Below the pieces are notes generated by a model. That model saw nothing but the letters and a program-made list of their open reading frames with translations, was not told the origin of the DNA and ran no database searches. 64,000 bases of DNA from Kordia sp. (GTDB lineage Bacteria; Bacteroidota; Bacteroidia; Flavobacteriales; Flavobacteriaceae), in NCBI GenBank assembly GCA_002733415.1, contig NVVR01000005.1, positions 62,001-126,000 on the forward strand, given 5' to 3'. The position numbers and the translations under genes were made by a program. Below, piece by piece: positions 10,291-19,962 of this stretch. The first letter of the stretch is position 1, and the number at the start of each line of letters is the position of its first letter.

Positions 10291-10819
10291 ATTCTAGTAG
10301 TGTTTGAAGTTCTGAATCAATATTTAATTGCCACCTTTTTTGTGCTGCTTCATTTTTAGAATGATCTGTTTCCAAATCGTATTTTTCTTGAAATGAAACC
10401 TTCTCCTTTGTTATTCTTTTATAAACAGCTTTTATTTCAGCTTTTACATTATTTGTAAAAGTCATTTTACTTAACGTTGCTCTGAATTTTCTTGTAAAAA
10501 GCTCTGTGATATCAAAATGAAGTTGTTCATGTTTCAATAATTCTTTATCACCTAAATACCTTCTTTTTACCCAAGATTTATTGGCAACAAAAAAACAATT
10601 CACATTGTAATTCACATACACTTCTCCATTTATCACGTCAGCAGAAAACCCGTATGACATTCCTGAATACGTAATAGCAGCATAAGGATGGCTATAGTCG
10701 GGGGAGGCTTTAAAATTATCCCACGTTAATTTTTCATTTGCACTCCATGACAATTCTTCATCTTGAGCAACCAAGAATTGGAATGACATAATAAACAATA
10801 TGAAAACAACTCTAATCAT
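10277..10819 (-). CDS. DUF922-type putative secreted zinc protease
   Basis: This 180-aa protein has a signal peptide (IRVVFILFIMSFQFLVAQ). The motif LLKHEQLHFDITELFTRK contains an HExxH-like HEQLHF, typical of the DUF922 family of predicted Zn-dependent proteases. WDNFKASPD near residue 33 is the usual N-terminal motif (LTWDDFKG-like) of this family in Bacteroidota. Proteolytic activity is predicted only. The ATG overlaps the OsmC stop by one base (TAATG). Confidence 0.7.
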   Translation of the reverse strand: MIRVVFILFIMSFQFLVAQDEELSWSANEKLTWDNFKASPDYSHPYAAITYSGMSYGFSADVINGEVYVNYNVNCFFVANKSWVKRRYLGDKELLKHEQLHFDITELFTRKFRATLSKMTFTNNVKAEIKAVYKRITKEKVSFQEKYDLETDHSKNEAAQKRWQLNIDSELQTLLEFATK

Positions 10820-11223
10820 TAAAACCAGTTAAATGTTACATTTTTTTCAATTTCGGTATGCAAACTATGGTATACCGGACATGTTAAAGCAGCTCGTTCT
10901 AAAATAGTTTTTGTAGCTTCATCAAAAGGAAAAGGCAATTTAAATACTATATCAATCTTAGTAATTCTACGCGGATTTACCCCCATCGTTTTAGTAACAT
11001 CAGCTGAAGCTCCTTCAATATTAATTTCTTCTGCATTTGCCTTAACCCCCATGATTGTCAGCATACAACTAGCTAACGCTGTTGCAACTGTATCTGTTGG
11101 TGAAAAAGCTTCTCCTTTACCATTGTTATCTACTGGTGCGTCAGTAATAATTTCATTTCCTGATCTTAAATGTACTGATACAGTACGTAAAGCTCCTTTA
11201 TAGGTTACATTAGATGTTATCAT
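10819..11223 (-). CDS. OsmC/Ohr family peroxiredoxin-like protein
   Basis: This 134-aa cytoplasmic protein has the two redox cysteines of the OsmC fold, in LASCMLTIMG and ALTCPVYHSL. Family members reduce organic hydroperoxides. It resembles the general OsmC-like (YhfA-type) branch more than Ohr, so the substrate is unknown. It is the first gene of the five-gene operon running to 7655 and shares one base with the next start. Confidence 0.85.
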   Translation of the reverse strand: MITSNVTYKGALRTVSVHLRSGNEIITDAPVDNNGKGEAFSPTDTVATALASCMLTIMGVKANAEEINIEGASADVTKTMGVNPRRITKIDIVFKLPFPFDEATKTILERAALTCPVYHSLHTEIEKNVTFNWF

Positions 11224-11306
11224 AATTAGTCTATTATCTTTTTTCTAAATCAACATACTCGGTGCAAACACACCAATCTGAGTTAAATAACATTTTCCGA
11301 CCGAGT

Positions 11307-13280
11307 TTATCCTTTGGGAATTAAACCAACTGACGGGGTTAAACTTGCTTCTTCAATTTTCAATTCAGATGTATAACGCAATATATACATTGCATTATTA
11401 GTATACCCGCCTTTTTCTGTTTTATAATAATCGAATTTATTTTCTAAATAGGATGTTTCTCCAATTGTTTGAGTAGCGTTTTGAAAAGTAGATGACACTG
11501 CTTTCCTTAATAAAACATCCATTGTTAAATCGTATCCTCTCAATACATATTTACTTGGTAGTTTGCCATATTTAGCTTTGTATGTTTTTGAAAAACCATC
11601 TTCTTTCCCAAAAGTTAATTCCTTCCTAATAGACGGGAAATGTAAATTTAACTTTGCTTTATACCTGTTTTCTATAGCTTCAAATGTTTTGGCACTACTT
11701 GTTGTAAATAATGTTATTTTATGTTTTCTTAATTTAGTGTCTAATATTGTAGCAACAGTAGACAACAAACCAACCTCTTTTGCTTCTATAATAACAATAT
11801 TCTCTATTGTCTCACTTAACAATTCGTTAAAATCTTTTGGAATTAATAAATTTCCTTTTCTTGGCGTGATTATTTTTGCCAAAGGGAATTTTAATTGTAA
11901 CTCCTTCTTTATAGCACTCGTCTTTTTATCGGTAATGATAATCATTGGTTTACCTACACTATAAGACTCAATAAAACGAATCATTTCAGCACGTTGAAAA
12001 TCAATCGGCGCACTTGTTTGATATACATTATTACTTTCTGGAGTGCCTTTTAATGGGTACGGAGCTAAAACCGGAACATTATATTTTGCTAAACCATTTG
12101 CTACTAACACTACATTGGAAGCTACTAACGGACCAATTACCACTTCATTTTCTTGATAATTTTTCGCTAACAATTCAGAAATTCGTTGTGAATTGGCTTT
12201 AACCTCTCTTCTATTATACTGTGTATCAAATACTCTTAATTTAGTTGAGATCCCTATATTTTTCATTGAATCAACAGCTATTAAAACTCCTGAATAAAAA
12301 TCTAACGCATTATTTACTGTTCCATCCCTTAATATCCTTTTTTTAATATTGGAGACAGAATCATTTTCTACAATTTTATTCAATCGCAAAGGCAACATTA
12401 AGGTAATGTGTTGTGTTTCAAAATTAGAAATACTATCTAACAATTTAAATGATGCTACCTCTGCTTTAACTAATTTCCTTTTTGGATATTTTAAAATCAT
12501 CCCAATCTTCAATCCGTCAATTAGTCTTGGATTTAAAACTTCTAATGAATCTTTAGAAACTCCTAATTTTTTAGTTAAACTGTAAAAACCTTCCTTTGAC
12601 TTTACCGTATAATACTCAAACTTATCATTTTCAGGAGTTGTTCCGTCAAGAACAGTTTCTACCGTTTTCTTTTTCGTTATTGTCAATACTTGCCCGATTT
12701 TTAACCCGTTTACTATTTCTGGGTTCTGCGCTTCTAATTCAAGTATTGTAACACCGTACTTTTTTGAAATACCATACTTCCCTTCTTTAGGCTGAACCTC
12801 ATGACTAACAGTTTCAGTTATTATTTTAGTTGACACCACTTCTACTACACCCACAGGAACAGTTACTACTTGAGTAACTAAACTTTTATCAAAAACAGGA
12901 ATTTTAATTTTATTCCCTTTTTTAATTTGATTCGCATACAAACTGGTGTTGTATTTTTTTATGTCTGCTTCTGTTACTCCATGCGCTTTAGCAATACCAT
13001 ATAAAGTCTCTTTTTTCTTTACCCTATATTTCATTAACCCAACCAAAGTTGCATCAAAAGGATATTGGCTATTTTTCAACAACACCAACACCTCACCTAC
13101 TTCTAGTCCATCTTTTATGTCTGGATTTAGTTGATATAATTCATAAGGAGATACTTGATACTTTTCAACAATAGTACTTAGTGTTTCACCAGTAGCAATA
13201 GTATGCTCTTGAAACCCTTGTCCAAAAAGAGTTGTTGAAGTTCCAATAATAAAAAGTAATACTAAAAGTAGTTTTTTCAT
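11307..13280 (-). CDS. LysM-repeat protein with periplasmic-binding-fold domain
   Basis: The start MKKLLLVLLFIIG (13280) gives a signal peptide ending TTLFGQG; the ATG at 13298 would put six residues in front of it. About four LysM peptidoglycan-binding modules follow (around residues 28-75, 84-125, 160-205 and 225-270, motifs GETLSTIVEKY, KETLYGIAKAHG, EGKYGISKKYG and EGFYSLTKKLG). The C-terminal half (about 290-640) has the look of a type I periplasmic-binding/LppC-like domain (VVIGPLVASNVVLVANGL, YNVPVLAPYPLKG). The architecture is common in Flavobacteriia. A role in cell-wall-linked sensing or assembly is inference. Confidence 0.8.
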   Translation of the reverse strand: MKKLLLVLLFIIGTSTTLFGQGFQEHTIATGETLSTIVEKYQVSPYELYQLNPDIKDGLEVGEVLVLLKNSQYPFDATLVGLMKYRVKKKETLYGIAKAHGVTEADIKKYNTSLYANQIKKGNKIKIPVFDKSLVTQVVTVPVGVVEVVSTKIITETVSHEVQPKEGKYGISKKYGVTILELEAQNPEIVNGLKIGQVLTITKKKTVETVLDGTTPENDKFEYYTVKSKEGFYSLTKKLGVSKDSLEVLNPRLIDGLKIGMILKYPKRKLVKAEVASFKLLDSISNFETQHITLMLPLRLNKIVENDSVSNIKKRILRDGTVNNALDFYSGVLIAVDSMKNIGISTKLRVFDTQYNRREVKANSQRISELLAKNYQENEVVIGPLVASNVVLVANGLAKYNVPVLAPYPLKGTPESNNVYQTSAPIDFQRAEMIRFIESYSVGKPMIIITDKKTSAIKKELQLKFPLAKIITPRKGNLLIPKDFNELLSETIENIVIIEAKEVGLLSTVATILDTKLRKHKITLFTTSSAKTFEAIENRYKAKLNLHFPSIRKELTFGKEDGFSKTYKAKYGKLPSKYVLRGYDLTMDVLLRKAVSSTFQNATQTIGETSYLENKFDYYKTEKGGYTNNAMYILRYTSELKIEEASLTPSVGLIPKG

Positions 13281-13375
13281 ATCCGTAATGTATTTCACAA
13301 TAACTTAAAAGCAATCTTCTTGCCAAAAATAAGTCATCTTACAATATATAATTAAATTTAATGTAATTAAAAAAC

Positions 13376-13399
13376 AAAGCCACCAAATTTGGTGGCTTT
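13376..13399. terminator. Perfect palindromic terminator after guaA
   Basis: A 12-bp perfect palindrome (AAAGCCACCAAA and complement) ends in T-rich DNA on both sides. It lies 22 nt after the guaA stop and can act for guaA on the minus strand. Confidence 0.8.
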
Positions 13400-13421
13400 T
13401 AATGTTTTACATGGAATAGTA

Positions 13422-14954
13422 TTATTCCCACTCGATAGTTGCTGGTGGCTTAGAACTGATATCATAAACAACTCTATTTACACCTTTAACTTTATTAATA
13501 ATATCGTTAGATACTTTTTGCAAAAACTCGTATGGTAAATTCACCCAGTCAGCCGTCATACCATCGGTACTTTCAACTGCTCTTAAAGCAACAGCTTTTT
13601 CATAAGTACGCTCATCCCCCATTACCCCTACTGATTGTACTGGTAATAAAATAGCACCTGCTTGCCATACTTTGTCATACAAACCATGGTCACGTAGTCC
13701 ATTAATAAAAATAGCATCTACCTCTTGTAACATCGCTACTTTTTCTGAAGTAATATCCCCTAATATTCTAATTGCCAAACCTGGACCAGGGAACGGGTGA
13801 CGCCCTAATAATTTTGCATCAATCCCCATAGAAGCTCCTGCTCTACGAACCTCGTCTTTAAAAATCATACGTAAAGGCTCAACAATTTTCAGCTTCATAA
13901 AGTCAGGTAAACCTCCTACATTATGATGCGATTTAATTGTTGCTGATGGACCACCATCTGCAGATACTGACTCAATTACATCTGGATAAATAGTTCCTTG
14001 CGCCAACCACTTAACACCTTTTATTAAATTTGCTTCTTGATCAAATACCTCAATAAACACTTTACCAATTGCTTTACGCTTTGCTTCAGGATCTGACAAA
14101 CCAGCTAATTCATCATAGAATTGCTGAGTAGCATCTACTCCTTTTACATTCAACCCCATTCCTTCGTATTGCTTTAACACAGAAGAATACTCGTCCTTAC
14201 GTAACAAACCGTTGTTTACAAAAATACAATATAGATTATCCCCAATTGCCTTTTGCAATAACACTGCCGCAACTGTAGAATCTACTCCTCCAGAAAGCCC
14301 TAAAACAACTTTATCATTTCCTACTTTTTCTTTTATACCTGCTACAGTAGAATCTACAAAATTATCAGAAGTCCATTCCTGACTAACCCCCGCAATATGT
14401 ACTAAAAAGTTTTCTAAAAGTTGCTTTCCATCAGTTGAATGATATACTTCTGGATGAAACTGAATTGCATAGGTTTGCTCTCCTTCAATTTCATAAGCTG
14501 CATTTTGTACATCATGAGTACTAGCTATACACTTATAGTTTTTTGGTAAACTTAAAATAGTATCAGAATGACTCATCCATACTTGAGAACCAATTGCTAT
14601 ATTTTTAAACAAAGGAGACTCCGTATTTACATACGATAAATTTGCACGACCATACTCACGTGTATTAGAAGAACCTACTTCACCATCATAAAAATGAGCT
14701 AGATATTGCGCTCCATAACAGATCCCTAATAATGGTTTTTTTCCCTTTACAGCAGATAAGTCTATTTTTGGCGGATTCTCTCCTCTAACAGAATGTGGAG
14801 ACCCTGACAAAATAACGGCTTTATAATCGTCAAAATTGTATTTTTTACTGTTATAAGGGTGAATTTCACAGTAAATATTTAATTCTCTTACTCTACGCGC
14901 AATCAGCTGCGTAACTTGAGAACCAAAGTCAAGAATAAGTATTTTATTTTCCAT
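13422..14954 (-). CDS. guaA: GMP synthase (glutamine-hydrolysing)
   Basis: The enzyme aminates XMP to GMP. The protein is 510 aa from [13 protein letters not shown] (14954); the upstream ATG at 14975 adds seven atypical residues. The N-terminal class I amidotransferase domain has LLGICYGAQ (nucleophile Cys) and IQFHPEV (His/Glu). The ATP-pyrophosphatase domain has the P-loop [10 protein letters not shown]. The C-terminal dimerisation domain ends with the family-typical [18 protein letters not shown] box lies only 3 nt before the ATG, which suggests a leaderless transcript. Confidence 0.98.
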   Translation of the reverse strand: MENKILILDFGSQVTQLIARRVRELNIYCEIHPYNSKKYNFDDYKAVILSGSPHSVRGENPPKIDLSAVKGKKPLLGICYGAQYLAHFYDGEVGSSNTREYGRANLSYVNTESPLFKNIAIGSQVWMSHSDTILSLPKNYKCIASTHDVQNAAYEIEGEQTYAIQFHPEVYHSTDGKQLLENFLVHIAGVSQEWTSDNFVDSTVAGIKEKVGNDKVVLGLSGGVDSTVAAVLLQKAIGDNLYCIFVNNGLLRKDEYSSVLKQYEGMGLNVKGVDATQQFYDELAGLSDPEAKRKAIGKVFIEVFDQEANLIKGVKWLAQGTIYPDVIESVSADGGPSATIKSHHNVGGLPDFMKLKIVEPLRMIFKDEVRRAGASMGIDAKLLGRHPFPGPGLAIRILGDITSEKVAMLQEVDAIFINGLRDHGLYDKVWQAGAILLPVQSVGVMGDERTYEKAVALRAVESTDGMTADWVNLPYEFLQKVSNDIINKVKGVNRVVYDISSKPPATIEWE

Positions 14955-14957
14955 GTG

Positions 14958-14992
14958 CAAAAATAAAAATTGCATTTTTACCTACCTACAAA
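14958..14992 (-). promoter_or_regulatory. Candidate guaA promoter, possibly leaderless
   Basis: On the minus strand TTTG (14992-14989), a 23-nt spacer and TATTTTTG (14965-14958) lead straight into CAC-ATG. If used, transcription would begin at or next to the start codon. Confidence 0.5.
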
Positions 14993-15018
14993 AAACAGTT
15001 CTTTTTTTAAACGAAATT

Positions 15019-15252
15019 TTAAGACTGCTTTGCTATAAATGAATAATAGATGTTAATTCCCATAATAGCTGCGTTAGTAATAATAATTGGCAAACCTATT
15101 CTTATAGTAGGCATCATGAATCCGTACACTACAAACAACAGGCAACCAACCATATTTACCAAGCGTAACTTTTTAACACCCTTCATTGTAAAAGAACACA
15201 ATACCACTATTGATGCTGAATACCCTACTATTTCCACAACAGTTAATTCCAT
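15019..15252 (-). CDS. Small SWEET/YgjV-like membrane protein
   Basis: This 77-aa protein has three predicted transmembrane helices (about residues 5-22, 30-48 and 52-70) and a positive patch KGVKKLRL between the first two. The pattern GYSASIVVLCSFTMK...MVGCLLFVVYGFM resembles half-size PQ-loop/SemiSWEET or YgjV-type proteins that form sugar-transport dimers. No substrate can be assigned. It stands alone upstream of guaA on the same strand. Confidence 0.6.
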   Translation of the reverse strand: MELTVVEIVGYSASIVVLCSFTMKGVKKLRLVNMVGCLLFVVYGFMMPTIRIGLPIIITNAAIMGINIYYSFIAKQS

Positions 15253-15297
15253 AATTAATTCTTTTAAAGATTAAGTTAAACTTAGTGACAATAGTAC

Positions 15298-15332
15298 AAA
15301 AAAAGTGTCATTGTAAATTTACAGTGACACTT
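15298..15332 (-). terminator. Terminator after the secreted discoidin-like gene
   Basis: The 15-nt arms AAGTGTCATTGTAAA (15303-15317) and its complement (15318-15332) pair with one G-U. On the minus strand they are followed by T residues. Confidence 0.75.
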
Positions 15333-15351
15333 ACATATTAATTCTTTTAAA

Positions 15352-16098
15352 CTAATCTTTGGCAATAATTTCTAACTCCGAAAAATTAATTGTATTTCCA
15401 GTACCTGCTGACCCTCCACTTGGAACAACTAAATGCATTTCATCTGCATAAATATTTGGTATTACAACCCTATTTTTACCTGTTACCGCTGCAGTTATGG
15501 CCGATGATGAATATACTAATGCACCACACCTATATAACCGAACTATCACATTATTTATCCTATTAGTACAACAATCATTTCTCCCTTCAAAAATTACTTC
15601 TTGTATCGTATACTTAGCGGAGAACACAATCCCAAACCCCCAATCACCAGAAGGAGAGCCACTTTTGCTTACATGAAAAGTACCTCCTCCTGTATTATCC
15701 ACACCATCAAAAAGTGATGAAAATCCAGCATAAGAATTACTTGAATTTATATTCGAATACGTAACACCGCTAACCCCTAACTTATCCTTTATTAAACGTG
15801 CATATAAATTATTAGCTGAATAACCTATTCTATTCCATTTAGTGCCATCAAAAATATGAACTCCTGACTGAATACCACATGAAGCACTCAGGTTATATAC
15901 CATCAACCCTTCTACTGGACTAGGAATTGTCACAATATCAGCAAGACTACCTAACATAACTCTTGGCATTAAAAAACCTGCATTTGAAGAACTTAATTCC
16001 AATACAGATGAATTATCAGGGTTGGTAGTTCCGATCCCTACTTGTGCATTTATCTGAACAGATAAAAAGAAGAAAATAGCGTAGATAAAACTTCTCAT
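15352..16098 (-). CDS. Secreted protein with discoidin-like C-terminal domain
   Basis: This 248-aa protein starts with a signal peptide (SFIYAIFFFLSVQINAQ) followed by VGIGTTNPDNSSVLELSS, the N-terminus of many Flavobacteriia surface proteins. A short middle block (GLMVYNLSAS, GVHIFDGTKWNRIG) is also family-typical. The C-terminal 110 residues (GFSSLFDGVDNTGGG..., TIQEVIFEGRNDCC, VRLYRCG) look like an F5/8 type C (discoidin) carbohydrate-binding domain with a Cys pair. No type IX sorting domain is visible. Function is unknown; binding to sugars or self-association is inference. Confidence 0.65.
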   Translation of the reverse strand: MRSFIYAIFFFLSVQINAQVGIGTTNPDNSSVLELSSSNAGFLMPRVMLGSLADIVTIPSPVEGLMVYNLSASCGIQSGVHIFDGTKWNRIGYSANNLYARLIKDKLGVSGVTYSNINSSNSYAGFSSLFDGVDNTGGGTFHVSKSGSPSGDWGFGIVFSAKYTIQEVIFEGRNDCCTNRINNVIVRLYRCGALVYSSSAITAAVTGKNRVVIPNIYADEMHLVVPSGGSAGTGNTINFSELEIIAKD

Positions 16099-16213
16099 AA
16101 TAAATTATTAATATTCTATACAAATTTATCATATTAACTACCAAATCAATAGACCATACTGACAATCGCATTAAACTATAGGTGAAAGACGTTATTTCGT
16201 CGACAAAATGAAT

Positions 16214-16250
16214 AAAAAAAATACCACTGTAATAATTACAGTGGTATTTT
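16214..16250 (-). terminator. typA terminator
   Basis: A perfect 15-bp stem (16218-16232 with 16236-16250) has a 3-nt loop and T residues downstream on the minus strand. It lies about 26 nt after the typA stop. Confidence 0.85.
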
Positions 16251-16275
16251 TAGAATTTAAGCTTAGTAAAATTTA

Positions 16276-18075
16276 TTATTTAATTGGATTACGTTTTCTT
16301 TCGCTTTCCGTTAAATGAACTTTACGTAAACGTAAGAAGTTTGGCGTAACCTCAACATACTCATCTTTCTGAATAAACTCTAAAGCTTCTTCTAAAGAGA
16401 ATTTAATTGCCGGAACAATTTTCGCTTTTTCATCTGCTCCTGAAGAACGTACGTTAGATTGTTTTTTTGTTTTAGTAATATTTACCGTCATATCATCACG
16501 TCTTGAATTCTCTCCAATAACCTGACCTTCATAAATATCTTCACCTGCCTCAACGAAGAAACGTCCTCTATCTTGTAATTTATCAATAGAATAAGGAATA
16601 GATTTTCCTCTTTCCATAGAAATCAACGATCCGTTTAATCTTTCAGGAATCGCCCCTCTTAAAGGTTGGTATTCTTTAAATCGGTGTGCCATAATAGCCT
16701 CACCAGCTGTAGCAGTTAATAACTGATTACGCATACCAATAATCCCTCTAGAAGGAATCAAAAATTCACAAATCATACGATCACCTTTAGCTACCATAGA
16801 TGTCATTTCACCTTTACGCATAGAAACCATTTCAACTGCCTTACCTGAAACTGCTTCTGGTAAATCAATAGTCAATTCCTCTACAGGCTCACATTTTACA
16901 CCATCAATTTCTTTGATAATTACTTGTGGTTGACCAATTTGCATTTCATATCCTTCACGACGCATTGTCTCTATCAATACAGACAAGTGTAATACACCAC
17001 GACCGAATACTAAAAATTTATCTGCACTACCTGTTTCATTAACACGTAACGCTAAATTCTTTTCTAATTCTTTATATAATCTATCTTTAATATGACGAGA
17101 TGTTACATACTTACCGTCTTTACCAAAGAAAGGTGAATCGTTAATAGTAAATAACATACTCATTGTTGGCTCATCAATAGCAATAGTTGCTAATGCTTCT
17201 GGATTTTCGATATCAGCAATAGTATCACCAATTTCAAATCCTTCTAATCCAACAATTGCACAAATATCTCCAGCTTTAACCTCTGACACTTTTAAACGTC
17301 CAAGACCTTCAAATAATTGTAATTCTTTAATTTTACATTTTACAATGCTACCATCTCTTTTACAAAGCGATACTTGCATTCCTTCTTTTAAAGATCCACG
17401 AGTTAAACGTCCGATTGCAATTCTTCCTGTAAAAGAAGAAAAATCTAATGACGTAATTAACATTTGAGTATTTCCTTCTTCTACCTTGAATTCAGGAATG
17501 TGCTCTAAAACCATATCCAATAACGGCTCGATATTATCTGTTTCATTTTCCCAATCATCACTCATCCAGTTGTTCTTTGCAGAACCATATACTGTTGGGA
17601 AATCCATTTGCCATTCTTCTGCACCTAATTCGAACATTAAGTCAAATACTTTTTCATGAACTTCTTCAGGAGTACAGTTTTCTTTATCAACTTTATTTAT
17701 AACAACACAAGGCTTCAACCCTAAGTCTAATGCTTTTTGTAATACAAAACGTGTTTGAGGCATTGGTCCTTCAAATGCATCTACTAAAAGTAATACACCG
17801 TCAGCCATATTCAATACTCGCTCTACTTCTCCACCGAAATCGGCGTGACCTGGAGTATCAATTATGTTGATTTTTGTCCCCTTATAGATTACAGATACGT
17901 TTTTAGAGGTAATAGTTATTCCTCGTTCTCGTTCTAAATCGTTGTTATCAAGAATTAAATCTCCAGTATTTTGGTTTTCACGAAATAACTGGCAATGGTA
18001 CATAATCTTATCTACCAACGTTGTTTTACCATGATCGACATGGGCAATAATTGCAATATTTTTTACAGAACTCAT
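16276..18075 (-). CDS. typA: Ribosome-binding GTPase TypA/BipA
   Basis: This is a translational GTPase of the EF-G class that acts on the ribosome in stress and 50S assembly. The 599-aa protein has G1 [23 protein letters not shown] and NKVDKEN in the first 140 residues. An EF-Tu-like domain 2 and the BipA C-terminal domain follow, with GRGVLHLSVLIETMRREGYE and the closing LTESERKRNPIK. A promoter-like TACCTTTG lies 27 nt upstream of the ATG. It is divergent from kdsA. Confidence 0.97.
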   Translation of the reverse strand: MSSVKNIAIIAHVDHGKTTLVDKIMYHCQLFRENQNTGDLILDNNDLERERGITITSKNVSVIYKGTKINIIDTPGHADFGGEVERVLNMADGVLLLVDAFEGPMPQTRFVLQKALDLGLKPCVVINKVDKENCTPEEVHEKVFDLMFELGAEEWQMDFPTVYGSAKNNWMSDDWENETDNIEPLLDMVLEHIPEFKVEEGNTQMLITSLDFSSFTGRIAIGRLTRGSLKEGMQVSLCKRDGSIVKCKIKELQLFEGLGRLKVSEVKAGDICAIVGLEGFEIGDTIADIENPEALATIAIDEPTMSMLFTINDSPFFGKDGKYVTSRHIKDRLYKELEKNLALRVNETGSADKFLVFGRGVLHLSVLIETMRREGYEMQIGQPQVIIKEIDGVKCEPVEELTIDLPEAVSGKAVEMVSMRKGEMTSMVAKGDRMICEFLIPSRGIIGMRNQLLTATAGEAIMAHRFKEYQPLRGAIPERLNGSLISMERGKSIPYSIDKLQDRGRFFVEAGEDIYEGQVIGENSRRDDMTVNITKTKKQSNVRSSGADEKAKIVPAIKFSLEEALEFIQKDEYVEVTPNFLRLRKVHLTESERKRNPIK

Positions 18076-18101
18076 AACTATAAATCTCTAATTTAAGGCC
18101 G

Positions 18102-18135
18102 CAAAGGTACGCTTTTTTATTTAAACCATATCAAT
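18102..18135 (-). promoter_or_regulatory. Candidate typA promoter
   Basis: On the minus strand ATTG (18135-18132), a 22-nt spacer and TACCTTTG (18109-18102) fit the Bacteroidota -33/-7 pattern with one mismatch. Confidence 0.5.
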
Positions 18136-18229
18136 GTATATATATTATACGATATATATAGTGTTAGGAGTTTCTTAAAACCCCATTATGTCTGATGAAA
18201 AAGATTATCTTTACGCAAAAATTAAACAC

Positions 18230-19048
18230 ATGACTTTAGAGCAAATTCCTAACATCAAACATACTACAAGCAACAACTTCTTTTTATTAGCCGGACCATG
18301 TGCTATTGAAAGTGAAGACATGGCTTTACGAATTGCCGAAAAAGTAATTGGTATTACTGATAAATTAGAAATCCCTTACATCTTTAAAGGATCTTTTAAA
18401 AAGGCCAACAGAAGTAGGATTGATAGCTTTACTGGCATTGGAAATGAAAAAGCGTTAAAAATATTACGTAAAGTTTCTGAAACTTTTAATATACCTACAG
18501 TAACCGATATACATGAGATATCTGATGCTGCAATGGCTGCAGAATATGTTGATGTGTTGCAAATACCTGCATTCTTAGTTCGTCAAACGGATTTAGTTGT
18601 TGCCGCTGCAAAAACAGGAAAAGTAGTTAACTTAAAGAAAGGACAATTTATGAGTCCAGAGGCAATGCAACATGCGGCTCAAAAAGTTAAAGATGCTGGA
18701 AGTAATAAAGTTTGGATTACCGACAGAGGTACGATGTTTGGCTACCAAGACATGATTGTTGATTTTAGAGGCATCCCAACGATGCGTCAGTTTGCCCCAA
18801 CAATTTTAGATGTAACTCATTCTTTACAGCAACCAAACCAAAATTCAGGAGTTACTGGAGGAAGACCAGATATGATTGAAACTATTGCACGTGCTGGAAT
18901 TGTAAATAATGTAGATGGCTTATTTATAGAAACTCATTTTGACCCAGCAAATGCAAAAAGTGATGGTGCAAACATGTTACACCTTGATCATTTAGAAAAA
19001 TTACTAACCAACTTGGTTAAAATCAGAAAAACGGTTAATGGTTTATAG
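18230..19048 (+). CDS. kdsA: 3-deoxy-8-phosphooctulonate (KDO-8-P) synthase
   Basis: It condenses phosphoenolpyruvate and arabinose-5-phosphate to KDO-8-phosphate for lipopolysaccharide core synthesis. I start at MTLEQIPNIKHT (18230, 272 aa), matching the family N-terminus; an ATG at 18188 would add 14 residues. Motifs include FLLAGPCAIES, FKGSFKKANRSR, NLKKGQFMSP and TDRGTMFGYQDM. The cysteine in AGPC, with His (LDVTHSLQQ), Glu (LFIETHF) and Asp (SDGANML), fits the metal-dependent class; E. coli-type metal-independent enzymes have Asn at the Cys position. The 3' end overlaps the next gene by 11 nt. Confidence 0.93.
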   Translation: MTLEQIPNIKHTTSNNFFLLAGPCAIESEDMALRIAEKVIGITDKLEIPYIFKGSFKKANRSRIDSFTGIGNEKALKILRKVSETFNIPTVTDIHEISDAAMAAEYVDVLQIPAFLVRQTDLVVAAAKTGKVVNLKKGQFMSPEAMQHAAQKVKDAGSNKVWITDRGTMFGYQDMIVDFRGIPTMRQFAPTILDVTHSLQQPNQNSGVTGGRPDMIETIARAGIVNNVDGLFIETHFDPANAKSDGANMLHLDHLEKLLTNLVKIRKTVNGL

Positions 19049-19958
19049 AATTATCACTACACTCCTGTTTTTAGGGATTAGCTCAATTGTGCTTTCACAA
19101 GAAGCAACTGATGTTTCTGAAAACGAATATACCTACAATAAGAATAGAGGTAAAGCATATTTTTATTGGGGTGGAAACAGAGCTAAGTACTCAAAATCAG
19201 ACATTCATTTTAAAGGTGCTAATTACGACTTTACCTTACAAGATGTAAACGCGAAAGACAAACCTAAAGGCTGGCATATTGATTATATCAATCCCGCTAA
19301 AATGACCATCCCCCAAACTAATTTCAGATTAGGATATTATATTCATGATAACTATCAAATTTCTTTTGGTTTCGACCACATGAAATATGTTGTTGATAGA
19401 CCACAAAACGTTACCATTAATGGATCTATTAACTTTAACGGCATTGAAGAAGGCGATGTTAACTATAATGGCGTCTATAATAATGACACTATAAATTTAA
19501 TTGACAGCATAGACATTGATGGAAACCCATCCTTTTTTGCTTTTGAATACACAGACGGATTGAACTATGTAAATATTGAATTTGCTCGTGTAGATGACTT
19601 AGGAGAATACTTAAACTTGAATCCTAATAAAATTCAAATCAATTTATTAGAAGGAATTGGTATTGGTGGCTTATACCCCAAAACAAACGCTACAATTATT
19701 GGGAAACCAAGGAATGATGAGTTTAGCTGGTCAGGCTATGGAATTAGCGCTAAAGCTGGTTTAAATTTAACTTTTTTCGAACACTTTATGATTCAAACGG
19801 AACTAAAAGGAGGGTTTATAAACATGCCCTGGATTAAAACCACTATTGACGGAGACACCGCCAAACAGCAATTTTGGTTTATACAACACAACATAACTGT
19901 TGGATATGTATTTCAGTTGTTTAATAACTCAAAAAAGAAAAATATCAATTTGAACTAA
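19038..19958 (+). CDS. Predicted outer-membrane beta-barrel protein
   Basis: This 306-aa protein has a signal peptide (IITTLLFLGISSIVLSQ) followed by alternating aromatic/polar segments typical of beta strands (FRLGYYIHDNYQISFGFDHM, GYGISAKAGLNLTFFEHF, HNITVGYVFQLF). I do not recognise a characterised family. The start lies inside the end of kdsA, so the two are translationally coupled; with KDO synthesis next door, an envelope location fits. The function is unknown. Confidence 0.65.
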   Translation: MVYRIITTLLFLGISSIVLSQEATDVSENEYTYNKNRGKAYFYWGGNRAKYSKSDIHFKGANYDFTLQDVNAKDKPKGWHIDYINPAKMTIPQTNFRLGYYIHDNYQISFGFDHMKYVVDRPQNVTINGSINFNGIEEGDVNYNGVYNNDTINLIDSIDIDGNPSFFAFEYTDGLNYVNIEFARVDDLGEYLNLNPNKIQINLLEGIGIGGLYPKTNATIIGKPRNDEFSWSGYGISAKAGLNLTFFEHFMIQTELKGGFINMPWIKTTIDGDTAKQQFWFIQHNITVGYVFQLFNNSKKKNINLN

Positions 19959-19962
19959 CTAG

